The position numbers were made by a program, and so were the translations under genes. DNA of 64,000 bases from positions 3,224,001 through 3,288,000 of the forward strand of contig NZ_CP129019.1 of assembly GCF_020524355.2 (NCBI RefSeq). Reading direction: 5' to 3'. Positions 1 to 8,195 of the stretch are shown here, in pieces. The DNA comes from Mesobacillus subterraneus (GTDB lineage Bacteria > Bacillota > Bacilli > Bacillales > Cytobacillaceae). Every line of letters starts with the position of its first letter. Position 1 is the stretch's first letter. Below the pieces are notes generated by a model, which saw nothing but the letters and a program-made list of their open reading frames with translations, was not told where the DNA came from and made no database searches.

Positions 1-76
1 TCCCGCTGAAGTAGCAGGAATCATCATTGAAAATCTGGAAAAAGACGAAATTGTTATAGAGTCCAAAAAATCATGA
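1..76 (+). CDS. C-terminal fragment of an unidentified protein
   Basis: An open frame enters from the left edge and ends at TGA 74-76, giving about 24 residues ending in IVIESKKS. It converges on recX and ends inside a shared terminator hairpin, as a real gene end would. The fragment is too short to assign to a family; the gene could equally be a chance open frame. Confidence 0.4.
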   Translation, partial: PAEVAGIIIENLEKDEIVIESKKS

Positions 77-95
77 CACATGTCATGATTTTTTT
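65..95. terminator. Bidirectional intrinsic terminator
   Basis: A nearly perfect palindrome of two 14-base arms (AAAAAATCATGACA and its complement) with a 2-base loop. It has A-run and T-run flanks on both sides, so it can end both the left-edge gene and recX. Confidence 0.8.
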
Positions 96-906
96 ATTCC
101 TCATTTTCTTTTTCAGAAATGAATTCATCAATCATTTCCATAGGAAACCCTTTACGGTACAACGCCATCTTCAGCTTCTGCCTGTATTCACGTTTCGGCA
201 GGTTTCTGTATTTGTTGTGCAGCTTCTCCCCTTGAATCCTTAAGGCATCCATTTCATCGTCTTCTTCTTTCTCCACTTGTGTTTCATCCAGGGCAGCCCG
301 GATAATCGCAAAGGAATATCCTTTACGCTGAAGCATCTGTTCTATTTTCTGTTTAAGAATCTTTGATGAATCTTTCTTATTTTTCTGTGCATATTTATCA
401 CTAAGCTTGATCGCTTTTTCCAGCTGCTCCTCAAACGAAACCTCTTCGGTTACTTTTGAGACGAGTTCTGAGGAGATCCCTTTGTTCTTTAATTCCATTT
501 TAATGACTCCTGCTCCCTTGTCCGTCGTATTGAGCTGTGTCCGGACGAATGCGTTGGCAAATTCCTCGTCATTCAGGAATTTGAATTCATATAATTTATG
601 GATTGCTTCTTTTATGACAGGGTCAGCGATTTCTTTTTTCACCAGATAGTCACGCACTTCAGCTTCAGACCTCATGCGGTGGGCTAAATAATTGATCGCT
701 GTATTATAAGCTTTGCGGATATCATCCTGAAAAAGCATCTCTGTTACTGAAAAGTCATCGAGCTCCATCCCCTTTTTTAGGTTGTGCTTAATCAACACAT
801 CTTCATCGACGCTGAAGGCATACTCTTCTCCGCGGCCGCTGTCGGTAAAAATGCTGTATCGTTCTTTATTATGTTTTTGGACAGAAATCTTTGTGATCAC
901 TGGCAT
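94..906 (-). CDS. recX: Regulatory protein RecX
   Basis: A 270-residue protein of the RecX family, which binds RecA filaments and modulates RecA recombinase and coprotease activity in the cytoplasm. The repeated three-helix RecX modules are visible (for example AHRMRSEAEVRDYLVKKEI near residue 75 and related blocks near 190 and 245), and the length matches Bacillus RecX. The start is supported by an AGGTGAG ribosome site just upstream of ATG 906. It is divergent from yfhF/yfhE/yfhD, the same neighbourhood as in Bacillus subtilis (yfhG region). The gene looks intact. Confidence 0.93.
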   Translation of the reverse strand: MPVITKISVQKHNKERYSIFTDSGRGEEYAFSVDEDVLIKHNLKKGMELDDFSVTEMLFQDDIRKAYNTAINYLAHRMRSEAEVRDYLVKKEIADPVIKEAIHKLYEFKFLNDEEFANAFVRTQLNTTDKGAGVIKMELKNKGISSELVSKVTEEVSFEEQLEKAIKLSDKYAQKNKKDSSKILKQKIEQMLQRKGYSFAIIRAALDETQVEKEEDDEMDALRIQGEKLHNKYRNLPKREYRQKLKMALYRKGFPMEMIDEFISEKENEE

Positions 907-1007
907 GTGATTCTCACCTCTAATGAAACTTTAACACATTCAAAGGAGGTTTATCATTTTAAAAGAAGTACTATATTAGCAAGAGGATATTTATAAGGAG
1001 GATCTTA

Positions 1008-1908
1008 ATGAAAATAGCGATTACCGGGGGGAACTGGACTTGTTGGCAAGGCCTTAAGCAGTCATTTGATACAGGAAGGCCACCAGGTATATATATTAAC
1101 TAGGAAATCAGGTGTATCACAAAGCAGCAACCCGAGGTATATTCAATGGCTTAATGCTGGAGACAGACCTGAAAAGGAGCTTGAAGGCATCGATGCGATT
1201 GTCAATCTTGCTGGCGCGACAATCAATAGCAAATGGACGGATGAGTATAAAAGGATAATCCTCGATAGCCGGCTGCAGGCAACCGCTGAGGTCAAACGGA
1301 TTATTGCAGAGCTTTCCACGAAGCCTTCTGTACTAGTCAATGCAAGTGCAGTAGGCTATTATGGCACCTCATCAACAGAGGAATTCACGGAACAATCTAA
1401 TAAGGGGAGTGACTTCCTCGCCGACACAGTAGATCAATGGGAAGCTTCAGCTGCTCAGGTTCATGACATGGGCGTCCGTTCCGTGCTTTGCCGTTTTGGG
1501 GTCATCCTTGATAAAACCGACGGCGCATTGCCGAGGATGCTTCTTCCTTATAAACTTTTTGCTGGAGGAAAAATCGGCTCGGGCAAACAATGGCTGTCAT
1601 GGATTCATATAGAGGATGTTGTACGAGGAATTCTTTTAGGCATCGAGGACTCAAAAATCAATGGACCAGTTAATTTTACAGCACCTTCCCCTGTAACGAT
1701 GGAGCAGTTCGGAGAAACCTTGTCCAAAGTTATTAGTCGTCCTCATTGGCTGCCTGTGCCTTCGATTGCGCTCAAAATTATGCTGGGTGAAATGAGCATC
1801 CTTGTACTTGAAGGACAGCGTGCCATTCCAGAAAAACTTCTCAACTCAGGTTTCTTATTTAAGTATTCTAAACTGGAAAATGCACTCAAAGAAATTTTCG
1901 GTAAATAA
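1008..1908 (+). pseudogene. yfhF: YfhF-like TIGR01777 sugar-nucleotide epimerase family protein, frameshifted
   Basis: A member of the extended-SDR family related to YfhF and plant SulA-type epimerases; its substrate is unknown. The start ATG 1008 has a TAAGGAGG site. Translation begins MKIAITGG and then breaks, because a run of six G at 1026-1031 carries one base more than needed. With five G the protein reads MKIAITGGTGLVGKALSSHL, the canonical Rossmann GGTGxxG motif, and continues through INLAGATI-like, YYG and C-terminal DUF1731-type sequence to TAA 1908 (about 300 residues). Without the repair the only long frame starts at TTG 1066 and lacks the nucleotide-binding loop. I consider a sequencing insertion more likely than a real null allele. 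Confidence 0.85.
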
Positions 1909-1975
1909 TCATGTTAAATCCCTTTCAACAAGGAAATACTGGTAAAGTAAATCATTTTGAAAGGATTGATTACCA

Positions 1976-2095
1976 ATGGATAAAAAGAAACGTGATAAAA
2001 CAAAAAGCACTTTATCAAGCATGCAGGAAGTTACATACAGCCATGAATTCAAGAAGGCAGACAGAGCTGCAGGCTATACAAATGGAAAGAGATAA
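1976..2095 (+). CDS. yfhE: YfhE family small protein
   Basis: A 39-residue protein beginning MDKKKRDKTKSTLSSMQEVT and ending AGYTNGKR. It matches what I know of the YfhE family: a short, very basic protein with an SSMQEVTYSxEFKxAD core. It sits between yfhF and yfhD as in Bacillus subtilis. A GAAAGGATTG ribosome site precedes ATG 1976. Function is unknown. A longer open frame covering 1911-2105 in another phase has no such motif and was discarded. Confidence 0.85.
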   Translation: MDKKKRDKTKSTLSSMQEVTYSHEFKKADRAAGYTNGKR

Positions 2096-2126
2096 TAAGC
2101 ATTAAGCACCCCTTTTTTGCGAAATA

Positions 2127-2160
2127 TAAAAGTACGGAAATGATTTTTTCCGTACTTTTA
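2127..2160 (+). terminator. Intrinsic terminator downstream of yfhE
   Basis: Complementary 14-base arms, TAAAAGTACGGAAA at 2127 and TTTCCGTACTTTTA ending 2160, separated by a 6-base loop. The T-rich second arm supplies the U tract. Confidence 0.65.
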
Positions 2161-2181
2161 TCCTGAAAGGGGTTTTTTCGA

Positions 2182-2367
2182 ATGGGTCGTTCTCATGGGC
2201 ATAAAACACGTGACCGAAATAAAGCTTCGCTTCCACAGGTTCCAAAGAACATGAAGTCAGATGGAATCGATTTTGAATTCAACCGTGAGCTTGCCGATCA
2301 AGCTGATCTTGAAGCGCTGGCTCGATCAAGAGCTGCAGATGGACGTGCAAAGAAACATCGAAAATAA
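2182..2367 (+). CDS. yfhD: YfhD family protein
   Basis: A 61-residue hydrophilic protein beginning MGRSHGHKTRDRNKASLPQ, typical of the YfhD family (short, charged, found in spore-forming Bacillaceae; function unknown). AAAGGGG upstream of ATG 2182 serves as the ribosome site. It is preceded by the yfhE terminator and followed by its own, so it is probably monocistronic. Confidence 0.88.
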   Translation: MGRSHGHKTRDRNKASLPQVPKNMKSDGIDFEFNRELADQADLEALARSRAADGRAKKHRK

Positions 2368-2380
2368 CTCTAAAAAAAGA

Positions 2381-2417
2381 GAAAGCAGAATCCATCGAGG
2401 ATTCTGCTTTCTTTTTT
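2381..2417 (+). terminator. Intrinsic terminator of yfhD
   Basis: A 13-bp stem (GAAAGCAGAATCC with GGATTCTGCTTTC), a 5-base loop, then a run of T from 2411. Confidence 0.85.
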
Positions 2418-2461
2418 AAGGGAAGGGGGAATAAATCAACAGTTAGCATTGGGATTTATAT

Positions 2462-2710
2462 TGTGAATGTTTTCACTAACTTTTGATATCTTTACTATAC
2501 TCTCCATATTCAGGTTACACAATAGCTTTCACTAATTGTTCAAAATAAACATTACCAGCTATCAACAGCCCTGTGGATAATGTGGGCAATTATTAAAAAC
2601 CACCTCCTATTATTGGATTTTTAGCCACCCTGAAATTCCAGATGTTTTCTGTGGATAATGTGCATAAGTCTGTGGAACACTCGAAAAATAGTGCTTTTTC
2701 CTGTTGATAA
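2462..2710. promoter_or_regulatory. DnaA-box cluster in the gap upstream of the SASP gene
   Basis: The gap 2418-2838 has no gene. It contains two perfect DnaA boxes (TTATCCACA, minus strand, at 2572-2580 and 2650-2658) and a third matching TTATNCACA (TTATGCACA, 2659-2667) directly abutting the second. A one-mismatch box lies at 2702-2710. All are in the same orientation within 140 bp. At 2462-2477 there is also a TGTGA-N6-TCACT palindrome, one base off an Fnr box. The cluster may titrate DnaA or regulate a nearby gene; no dnaA/dnaN or oriC genes are present. Confidence 0.6.
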
Positions 2711-2838
2711 ATATGGTGATAAAAATTCGCTGTACTATTACCATCCTTCATTAATAATCCAATTAAATAATATAGATGAATAAAACAAATACTATGCTTA
2801 ATTTGAATCAGATTTTCAATCATAGGGAGGGATTCCTG

Positions 2839-3090
2839 ATGGCAAGAAGGAATAAAATACTTGTACCAGAAGCAAGGAAAGCATTAGACGATCTTAAAGC
2901 ACAGGTAGCCGGCACGATGAAAGCTGAGGATGCAAAATTCGAAACAGCAAGAGAAATTGGCGTTCCCCTAAACAAGGGCTATAACGGCACTCTCTCTACA
3001 AGAGAAGCCGGAAAAGTTGGAGGCAGACTGGGAGGCAGCATGGTAAGGGAACTTGTAAAAATGGCACAGGAGAATTTACGGAAACAGTAA
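2839..3090 (+). CDS. Alpha/beta-type small acid-soluble spore protein
   Basis: An 83-residue protein that coats and protects DNA in the dormant spore and is degraded by GPR at germination. The family hallmarks are visible: KFETAREIGVPL (the GPR-site region, variant of E-I-A-x-E-x-G-V) at residues 38-49 and STREAGKVGGRLGGSMVREL in the C-terminal half. The start ATG 2839 is set by GGGAGG seven bases upstream; an upstream in-frame ATG at 2776 has no ribosome site. Expected to be a forespore (sigma-G) gene, but I could not pick out a convincing sigma-G promoter. Confidence 0.88.
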   Translation: MARRNKILVPEARKALDDLKAQVAGTMKAEDAKFETAREIGVPLNKGYNGTLSTREAGKVGGRLGGSMVRELVKMAQENLRKQ

Positions 3091-3116
3091 GTACTTCAAA
3101 CATTTGTAAAAAAATA

Positions 3117-3145
3117 TTGACAGCTGATGGAAAATATCATATAAT
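3117..3145 (+). promoter_or_regulatory. Consensus sigma-A promoter of a small RNA
   Basis: TTGACA at 3117-3122 and TATAAT at 3140-3145, separated by exactly 17 bp. No protein-coding gene follows on this strand, so it drives a non-coding transcript starting near 3151. Confidence 0.85.
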
Positions 3146-3150
3146 GATAA

Positions 3151-3420
3151 AGCTTCGCCAAAAAGAAGTAACTTGAAATCACAACTATAATTATGTAAAC
3201 AATTAATGGCGTTCTGCTTTTATTTTTAGGTATCAACTTATTCACACTGGATCGGCTTCGGAGCCGTTAGGATGCAAGAGAGGTAGGGCTTGCGTCGTTT
3301 AGGTTTAAAAATGGTCAAGTGGAAATTGTACCGCGGCAAAGTTTATAATGGATGATTTTTCATACATCTTGTGAAGTAGCAAGTTACTTGAAAGCGAACC
3401 GGAATCCGGTTCGCTTTTTC
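3151..3420 (+). ncRNA. Unidentified structured RNA, about 270 nt
   Basis: A transcript bounded by the perfect promoter at 3117-3145 and an intrinsic terminator at 3392-3420, with no plausible reading frame. The 5' and 3' ends pair: AAGTAACTTG (3166-3175) with CAAGTTACTT (3380-3389), then TCAC with GTGA after an internal loop. Internal hairpins include a CGGCT-TCGG-AGCCG tetraloop near 3253 and a GATGCAAG/CTTGCGTC stem around 3270-3300. A long closing rod fits a 6S-like architecture, but I do not recognise RNase P, tmRNA or SRP signature sequences and cannot assign a family. Confidence 0.6.
3392..3420 (+). terminator. Intrinsic terminator of the small RNA
   Basis: AAGCGAACCGG pairs with CCGGTTCGCTT around a 3-base loop and is followed by TTTTT. 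Confidence 0.85.
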
Positions 3421-3487
3421 TATTGTTTCTTTTTGCAGCCGACATTCAACCACTAAACACTCCAAGGGAGGCAACTAGATCTCTCAA

Positions 3488-4245
3488 CTAAAAACTCCCA
3501 AAAAACGATTTAAAAGAGTGGATGGTTACTTCCCGGTTTAAATGGGCGAGGGATGTCGTTAAAGGAATGCCTTTCGGGCAAACTTCCACACAGTTTTGAG
3601 AGTTTCCGCAAGTAGTGATCCCCCCCTTCCCCCATGATTGCTTCAATCCGTTCTTTTTTATGCATGGCTCCGGTGGGGTGAGCATTGAACAAGCGAACTT
3701 GTGATAGAGGTGCTGGTCCCATGAACGGAGACTGGTTATTGACATTCGGACAGGCTTCGAGGCAGCAGCCGCATGTCATGCATTTTGACAGTTCATAAGC
3801 CCATTGCCTTGTATTTTCAGCCATTCTAGGACCAGGGCCCAGATCATGTGTCCCGTCAATCGGAATCCAGGCTTTTACTTTTTTTCAATGAATCAAACAT
3901 TCGCTGGCGATCGACAGCGAGATCTCTCATCACTGGAAATGTGCTCAGCGGTTCAATCCTGATTGGCTGCTCCAGCTGGTCAATCAGTGAGGAACAGGCT
4001 TGCCCTGGTTTCCCGTTAATAACCATTGAGCATGCACCGCAAACTTCCTCTAGGCAAACTGATTCCCAAATGACTGGTGTCGTCTTCTCTCCTTTTCTGT
4101 TGACCGGATGCTTTTGTATTTCCATCAAAGCTGAAATGATGTTCATATTTGACCGGTATGGGACATAAAACTCTTCAAGATAAGGAGTGGAGCCAGCATT
4201 CTCTTGCCGCTTGATAATCAGATGGATTTTATCCTGCTTCGGCAT
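3488..4245 (-). pseudogene. sdhB: Succinate dehydrogenase/fumarate reductase iron-sulfur subunit, two frameshifts
   Basis: The electron-transfer subunit linking the flavoprotein to the membrane cytochrome. Three consecutive frames together give a full SdhB of about 250 residues. The [2Fe-2S] ligands are in SVCLEEVCGACSM...QAC, the [4Fe-4S] motif is CMTCGCCLEACPN, and the [3Fe-4S] region is CGNSQNCVEVCPKG. One extra base in a seven-A run (plus strand 3879-3885) and one in a seven-G run (3620-3626) break it; removing one base at each restores KKVKAWIPIDG and GEGGITTCGN. ATG 4245 is favoured over GTG 4251 by the spacing to AGGAG. It overlaps the end of sdhA. Two clean homopolymer insertions suggest sequencing error. 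Confidence 0.88.
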
Positions 4246-4247
4246 GA

Positions 4248-6011
4248 TCACTTAACTCCTTTCTTGGACTTGGTGTAGTCACGTTTTCTTGGTTCAATCA
4301 AAGATACATCCACTTCTTCATAATAAAGATTTGGGAGTTCCGTATTTGCATTGAACCTCGCCATTGTAGTCTTAAGCCACTCTTCATCATTCCTGTCAGG
4401 AAACTCAGGTTTATAGTGGGCTCCTCGACTTTCGTTTCTCTGGTATGCTCCCAGGGTGATGACATGAGCTAAATTGATCATGCCTTTAAGCTGTCTTGTG
4501 AATGATGCTCCTGAATTGCTCCATTTAGCCGTATCTTCGATATTGATTTTTTGGTAACGCTCCTTGATTTCCTGCAATTTTTCATAGGTCGCTTTCAGTC
4601 TTTTATTTTCACGGACAACCGTTACATTCGCTGTCATCAATTCTCCAAGTTCCTTATGGAGAAGATAGGCATTTTCTTTGCCATTCATTTTGAGGATATG
4701 TTCATAGTTCATTTCATCTTTTTTGACGGATTGCTCATAAAGGCTGGATGAAATGGAATCAGCCGTTTTATCCAGGCCATGTACATATTCAAGGGCAGAT
4801 GGGCTGGCGACCATGCCGCCATATACTGCTGACAGAAGTGAATTAGCACCCAGGCGGTTTGCTCCATGCTGGGAATAGTCACATTCACCCGCTGCAAATA
4901 AACCAGGTATATTGGTCTTTTGCTGATAATCCACCCATAGCCCTCCCATTGAGTAATGGACAGCCGGGAATATTTTCATTGGAACCTTTCGAGGGTCATC
5001 CCCCATGAACTTTTCATAAATCTCCATGATTCCTCCAAGCTTGATATCAAGCTGATGTGAATCAATATGTGACAAATCCAGGTAAACTTTGTTTTCGCCA
5101 TCAATCCCAAGCTTCTGGTTCACACAGACATCGAATATTTCCCGGGTAGCGATATCCCGAGGAACCAAGTTTCCATATGCCGGATATTTTTCCTCCAGGA
5201 AATACCATGGCTTTCCATCTTTATATGTCCACACACGTCCACCCTCTCCGCGCGCTGATTCACTCATTAAGCGATTTTTATCATCGCCGGGAATGGCAGT
5301 GGGATGGATCTGGATGAATTCACCATTTGCGTACAAGGCACCCTGTTCATATAGCCTCGCTGCAGCGTAGCCAGTATTGATCGTTGAATTTGTCGATTTG
5401 CCAAAAATCAGTCCTGGTCCGCCAGTTGCAATGATGACGGCATCGGCACTGAATGCCTTCATTTCCATCGTGCGCAGATTTTGTGCGGTAATCCCTCGAC
5501 AAATCCCTTCATCATCTAGAACGGCAGAAACAAATTCCCAGTTCTCATACTTCGTTACAAGTCCTTGGGTTTCAAACCTGCGTACCTGCTCATCCAGTGC
5601 GTAGAGAAGCTGCTGACCGGTCGTGGCACCTGCGAATGCAGTCCGATGATGCTGCGTCCCGCCAAACCTCCTGAAATCGAGCAGGCCTTCTGGTGTACGA
5701 TTGAACATAACACCCATCCGATCAAACATATGGATGATTTTCGGTGCAGCATCACACATCGCCTTCACAGGTGGCTGGTTCGCCAGAAAATCCCCACCAT
5801 AAACTGAGTCATCAAAATGCTCCCAAGGCGAGTCATTCTCCCCTTTCGTATTTACTGCTCCATTGATCCCGCCCTGTGCACAGACTGAATGGGATCTCTT
5901 TACAGGAACGATTGAAAACAGATCAACCATTGTTCCGTCCTCAGCGATCTTGATCGCCGCCATCAGTCCTGCAAGTCCGCCGCCTACAATCACGATTCTA
6001 CCTTTGCTCAT
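4248..6011 (-). CDS. sdhA: Succinate dehydrogenase/fumarate reductase flavoprotein subunit
   Basis: A 587-residue FAD subunit, the length of Bacillus SdhA (about 586). It interconverts succinate and fumarate. An N-terminal Rossmann motif (VGGGLAGLMAAIKIAEDG), the covalent-FAD region RSHSVCAQGGINGA, the substrate-base loop SESARGEGGRVW and the C-terminal QHGANRLGANSLL are all present. It lies in a leftward operon dcu-aspA-sdhC-sdhA-sdhB. Linkage to a C4-dicarboxylate carrier and aspartase, plus an Fnr/Rex-like box upstream, suggests the complex runs as fumarate reductase during anaerobic growth. Sequence alone cannot fix the direction of catalysis. Confidence 0.92.
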   Translation of the reverse strand: MSKGRIVIVGGGLAGLMAAIKIAEDGTMVDLFSIVPVKRSHSVCAQGGINGAVNTKGENDSPWEHFDDSVYGGDFLANQPPVKAMCDAAPKIIHMFDRMGVMFNRTPEGLLDFRRFGGTQHHRTAFAGATTGQQLLYALDEQVRRFETQGLVTKYENWEFVSAVLDDEGICRGITAQNLRTMEMKAFSADAVIIATGGPGLIFGKSTNSTINTGYAAARLYEQGALYANGEFIQIHPTAIPGDDKNRLMSESARGEGGRVWTYKDGKPWYFLEEKYPAYGNLVPRDIATREIFDVCVNQKLGIDGENKVYLDLSHIDSHQLDIKLGGIMEIYEKFMGDDPRKVPMKIFPAVHYSMGGLWVDYQQKTNIPGLFAAGECDYSQHGANRLGANSLLSAVYGGMVASPSALEYVHGLDKTADSISSSLYEQSVKKDEMNYEHILKMNGKENAYLLHKELGELMTANVTVVRENKRLKATYEKLQEIKERYQKINIEDTAKWSNSGASFTRQLKGMINLAHVITLGAYQRNESRGAHYKPEFPDRNDEEWLKTTMARFNANTELPNLYYEEVDVSLIEPRKRDYTKSKKGVK

Positions 6012-6034
6012 ATGAATTGCCTCCTATCCAGCTA

Positions 6035-6655
6035 TTAAGCAAATGCCAATATTGCACGTACACCAATGATGGATAGTACGACAAATAGTCCGAATGTTAT
6101 ATATGAAAAGATTTGTTGGGATTTAGGGGATACTGTAATTCCCCACGTTATCAGAAATGTCCATAGCCCGTTAGCAAAATGGTACACTGCCGAAACGATC
6201 CCAATGATATATAATGCAAGTGAAAGCGGGTTGTCTACGATATTGACCATCAGATGGTAGTTCGCCTCTACGCCAAAAAACTCCACCTGGATTTTTGTTT
6301 CCCATATATGCCAAGTAACAAATATAAAGGTAATGACCCCGGTGATTCTCTGCAAAAAGAACTTCCAGTTGCGTGCATATCCATAACGTCCTATATTGTT
6401 CTTCGCCTGGAGGGCAATGTAAAGTCCATATATCGCATGGAAATACATTGGGATAAAAATGATGAACGCCTCAAGAAAGTACTTGAAAGGCAGATTCACC
6501 ATGATACCTGCTGCCGTGTTATATGCATCCTGGCCCCAGGTTGCTGTGTAGTTCACGAAGAGATGTACTGTAAGGAACACCCCGACCGGAATGATTCCTG
6601 ACAATGAATGTAGCTTCCTATATAAATGCTGATTCTTGCCGCGCTCCGACATCAA
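6035..6655 (-). CDS. sdhC: Succinate dehydrogenase/fumarate reductase cytochrome b558 subunit
   Basis: A 206-residue integral membrane di-haem cytochrome b of the Bacillus SdhC type. It has five hydrophobic segments and conserved histidines in HSLSG, VHLFVNY, FHAIYGLY, TWHIWETK and YHFANGLW. It anchors SdhAB and exchanges electrons with menaquinone. The gene is 23 bp upstream of sdhA and 23 bp downstream of aspA, so all belong to one transcript. Confidence 0.92.
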   Translation of the reverse strand: MMSERGKNQHLYRKLHSLSGIIPVGVFLTVHLFVNYTATWGQDAYNTAAGIMVNLPFKYFLEAFIIFIPMYFHAIYGLYIALQAKNNIGRYGYARNWKFFLQRITGVITFIFVTWHIWETKIQVEFFGVEANYHLMVNIVDNPLSLALYIIGIVSAVYHFANGLWTFLITWGITVSPKSQQIFSYITFGLFVVLSIIGVRAILAFA

Positions 6656-6678
6656 TCTGCCTCCTATTCTGCTGCCTA

Positions 6679-8124
6679 TTAAAGCAAAACGAGTTCTCTT
6701 TCATTTTTTCTATCCATCAGTTCCTTACCTGCAATCCCTGGATGTGTCATCTCGAACGGGTTGAGGATGGTATCTAACTCTTCAGCTGTTAACACACCAC
6801 GTTCAAGGACAATTTCACGCACAGGCCTGTTGGCGACAATTGCTTCCCTGGCAACAGATGCAGCTGTTTCATAGCCCACATGTGGATTGATTGCTGTTAT
6901 AACTCCTACACTATTATTCACATAAGCTTCCATTCTCTCTGCGTTCGCCGTGATTCCTCTCAGACAATGCTCATTGAATACTGTAAAAACATTGGTCATG
7001 ATTTTAATCGATTGCAAGAGATTGAATACAATAACCGGTTCCATGACGTTCAGTTCGAACTGACCAGCCTCTGAAGCCATGCTGATGGTGAGATCATTCC
7101 CGACAACTTGAAATGCACTCTGATTGAGGACTTCCGCCATGACCGGATTTACTTTACCTGGCATGATCGAGGAACCAGGCTGACGTGCTGGCAAATTAAT
7201 CTCCCCGAAACCACATCTCGGACCTGATGTCATCATTCTCAAGTCATTGGCAACCTTTGACATATTCAGCATACAAACCTTCAATGCCGCTGAAACTTCT
7301 ATATAGCAGTCGGTATTTTGTGTGCCATCTACTAAATTCTCAGAACCTGATAATGGCAAACCGCTTAATTCAATCAAATATCCGACAGCTTTCTCAATGT
7401 ATCGTGGATCTGCATTAAGCCCTGTGCCAACAGCAGTTGCTCCCATATTCACTTCATGCAGATTCTCCCTTGTAGCCTTCACTCTCTTAATATCTCTTTT
7501 TAGTACTTTTGCATAAGCAGCGAATTCCTGACCGAGGCGAATTGGTACGGCATCCTGTAGATGCGTCCTGCCCATTTTGATAATCCCATCAAACTCAGCC
7601 GCCTTAGCAATAAATCCTTCATGCAGTTCTTCCATTGCTTTAACCAGTTGATTCAGCGTCAATAATGTTGAAAGGTGAATAGCTGTAGGGAAAGAATCAT
7701 TGGTAGACTGAGCCATATTCACATGAGAGTTAGGACTGATTACTTTATAATTTCCTTTAACTTCTCCAATCAACTCAAGTGCACGGTTAGCAATAACTTC
7801 ATTTGTGTTCATGTTGATTGAAGTGCCAGCTCCGCCCTGAATGGGATCTACAATAAATTGGTCATGAAACTTTCCGCCGATCACTTCTTCTGCTGCCTGG
7901 GCAATTGCCTCTGCGATTTTTCGATCCAGCTGTCCAATATCAGCGTTTGCCAGTGCAGCCGCCTTCTTAACAATGGCCATTGCCTTTATTAAGGACTCAT
8001 CAATCCTGGATCCTGTAATTGGAAAATTTTCAATGGCCCTTATTGTCTGGACACCATAGTAGGCATCCAAAGGAACCAGTTTCTCACCTAAGAAATCTTT
8101 TTCCACCCTGAATTGATCCATCAT
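6679..8124 (-). CDS. aspA: Aspartate ammonia-lyase
   Basis: A 481-residue aspartase that converts L-aspartate to fumarate and ammonium. The fumarase/aspartase signature GSSIMPGKVNP is near residue 320, with GRTHLQDAVPI and SPNSHVNMAQSTNDSFPTA substrate loops. GGAG precedes the double ATG at 8124/8121. In this operon aspartase would supply fumarate as terminal electron acceptor to the downstream SdhCAB-type complex, while the upstream Dcu carrier exchanges aspartate or fumarate for succinate. Confidence 0.93.
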   Translation of the reverse strand: MMDQFRVEKDFLGEKLVPLDAYYGVQTIRAIENFPITGSRIDESLIKAMAIVKKAAALANADIGQLDRKIAEAIAQAAEEVIGGKFHDQFIVDPIQGGAGTSINMNTNEVIANRALELIGEVKGNYKVISPNSHVNMAQSTNDSFPTAIHLSTLLTLNQLVKAMEELHEGFIAKAAEFDGIIKMGRTHLQDAVPIRLGQEFAAYAKVLKRDIKRVKATRENLHEVNMGATAVGTGLNADPRYIEKAVGYLIELSGLPLSGSENLVDGTQNTDCYIEVSAALKVCMLNMSKVANDLRMMTSGPRCGFGEINLPARQPGSSIMPGKVNPVMAEVLNQSAFQVVGNDLTISMASEAGQFELNVMEPVIVFNLLQSIKIMTNVFTVFNEHCLRGITANAERMEAYVNNSVGVITAINPHVGYETAASVAREAIVANRPVREIVLERGVLTAEELDTILNPFEMTHPGIAGKELMDRKNERELVLL

Positions 8125-8155
8125 TTCTGAACAACTCCATTTCTATCAATAATGG

Positions 8156-8181
8156 ACAGCCGCCCTGAAAAGAGCGGCTGC
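8156..8181 (-). terminator. Intercistronic hairpin between dcu and aspA
   Basis: CAGCCGC pairs with GCGGCTG around a 10-base loop. There is no strong U tract, so partial termination or an mRNA-stabilising stem is more likely than a full stop. Confidence 0.45.
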
Positions 8182-8195
8182 TTATGAACTTGACT

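Noticed and set aside
2462..2477. Fnr-like palindrome TGTGA-N6-TCACT
   Set aside because: The -10 element nearby does not fit the 21-bp spacing seen elsewhere and no anaerobic gene follows.
3325..3350. TACCGCG motif resembling a T-box antiterminator
   Set aside because: The surrounding AGGGTGG part and specifier-loop features are missing and no aminoacyl-tRNA or amino-acid gene follows.
3488..6655. Housekeeping TCA-cycle succinate dehydrogenase
   Set aside because: Not excluded by sequence, but operon linkage with aspartase and the Dcu carrier and the Fnr/Rex box make fumarate reduction the better reading.
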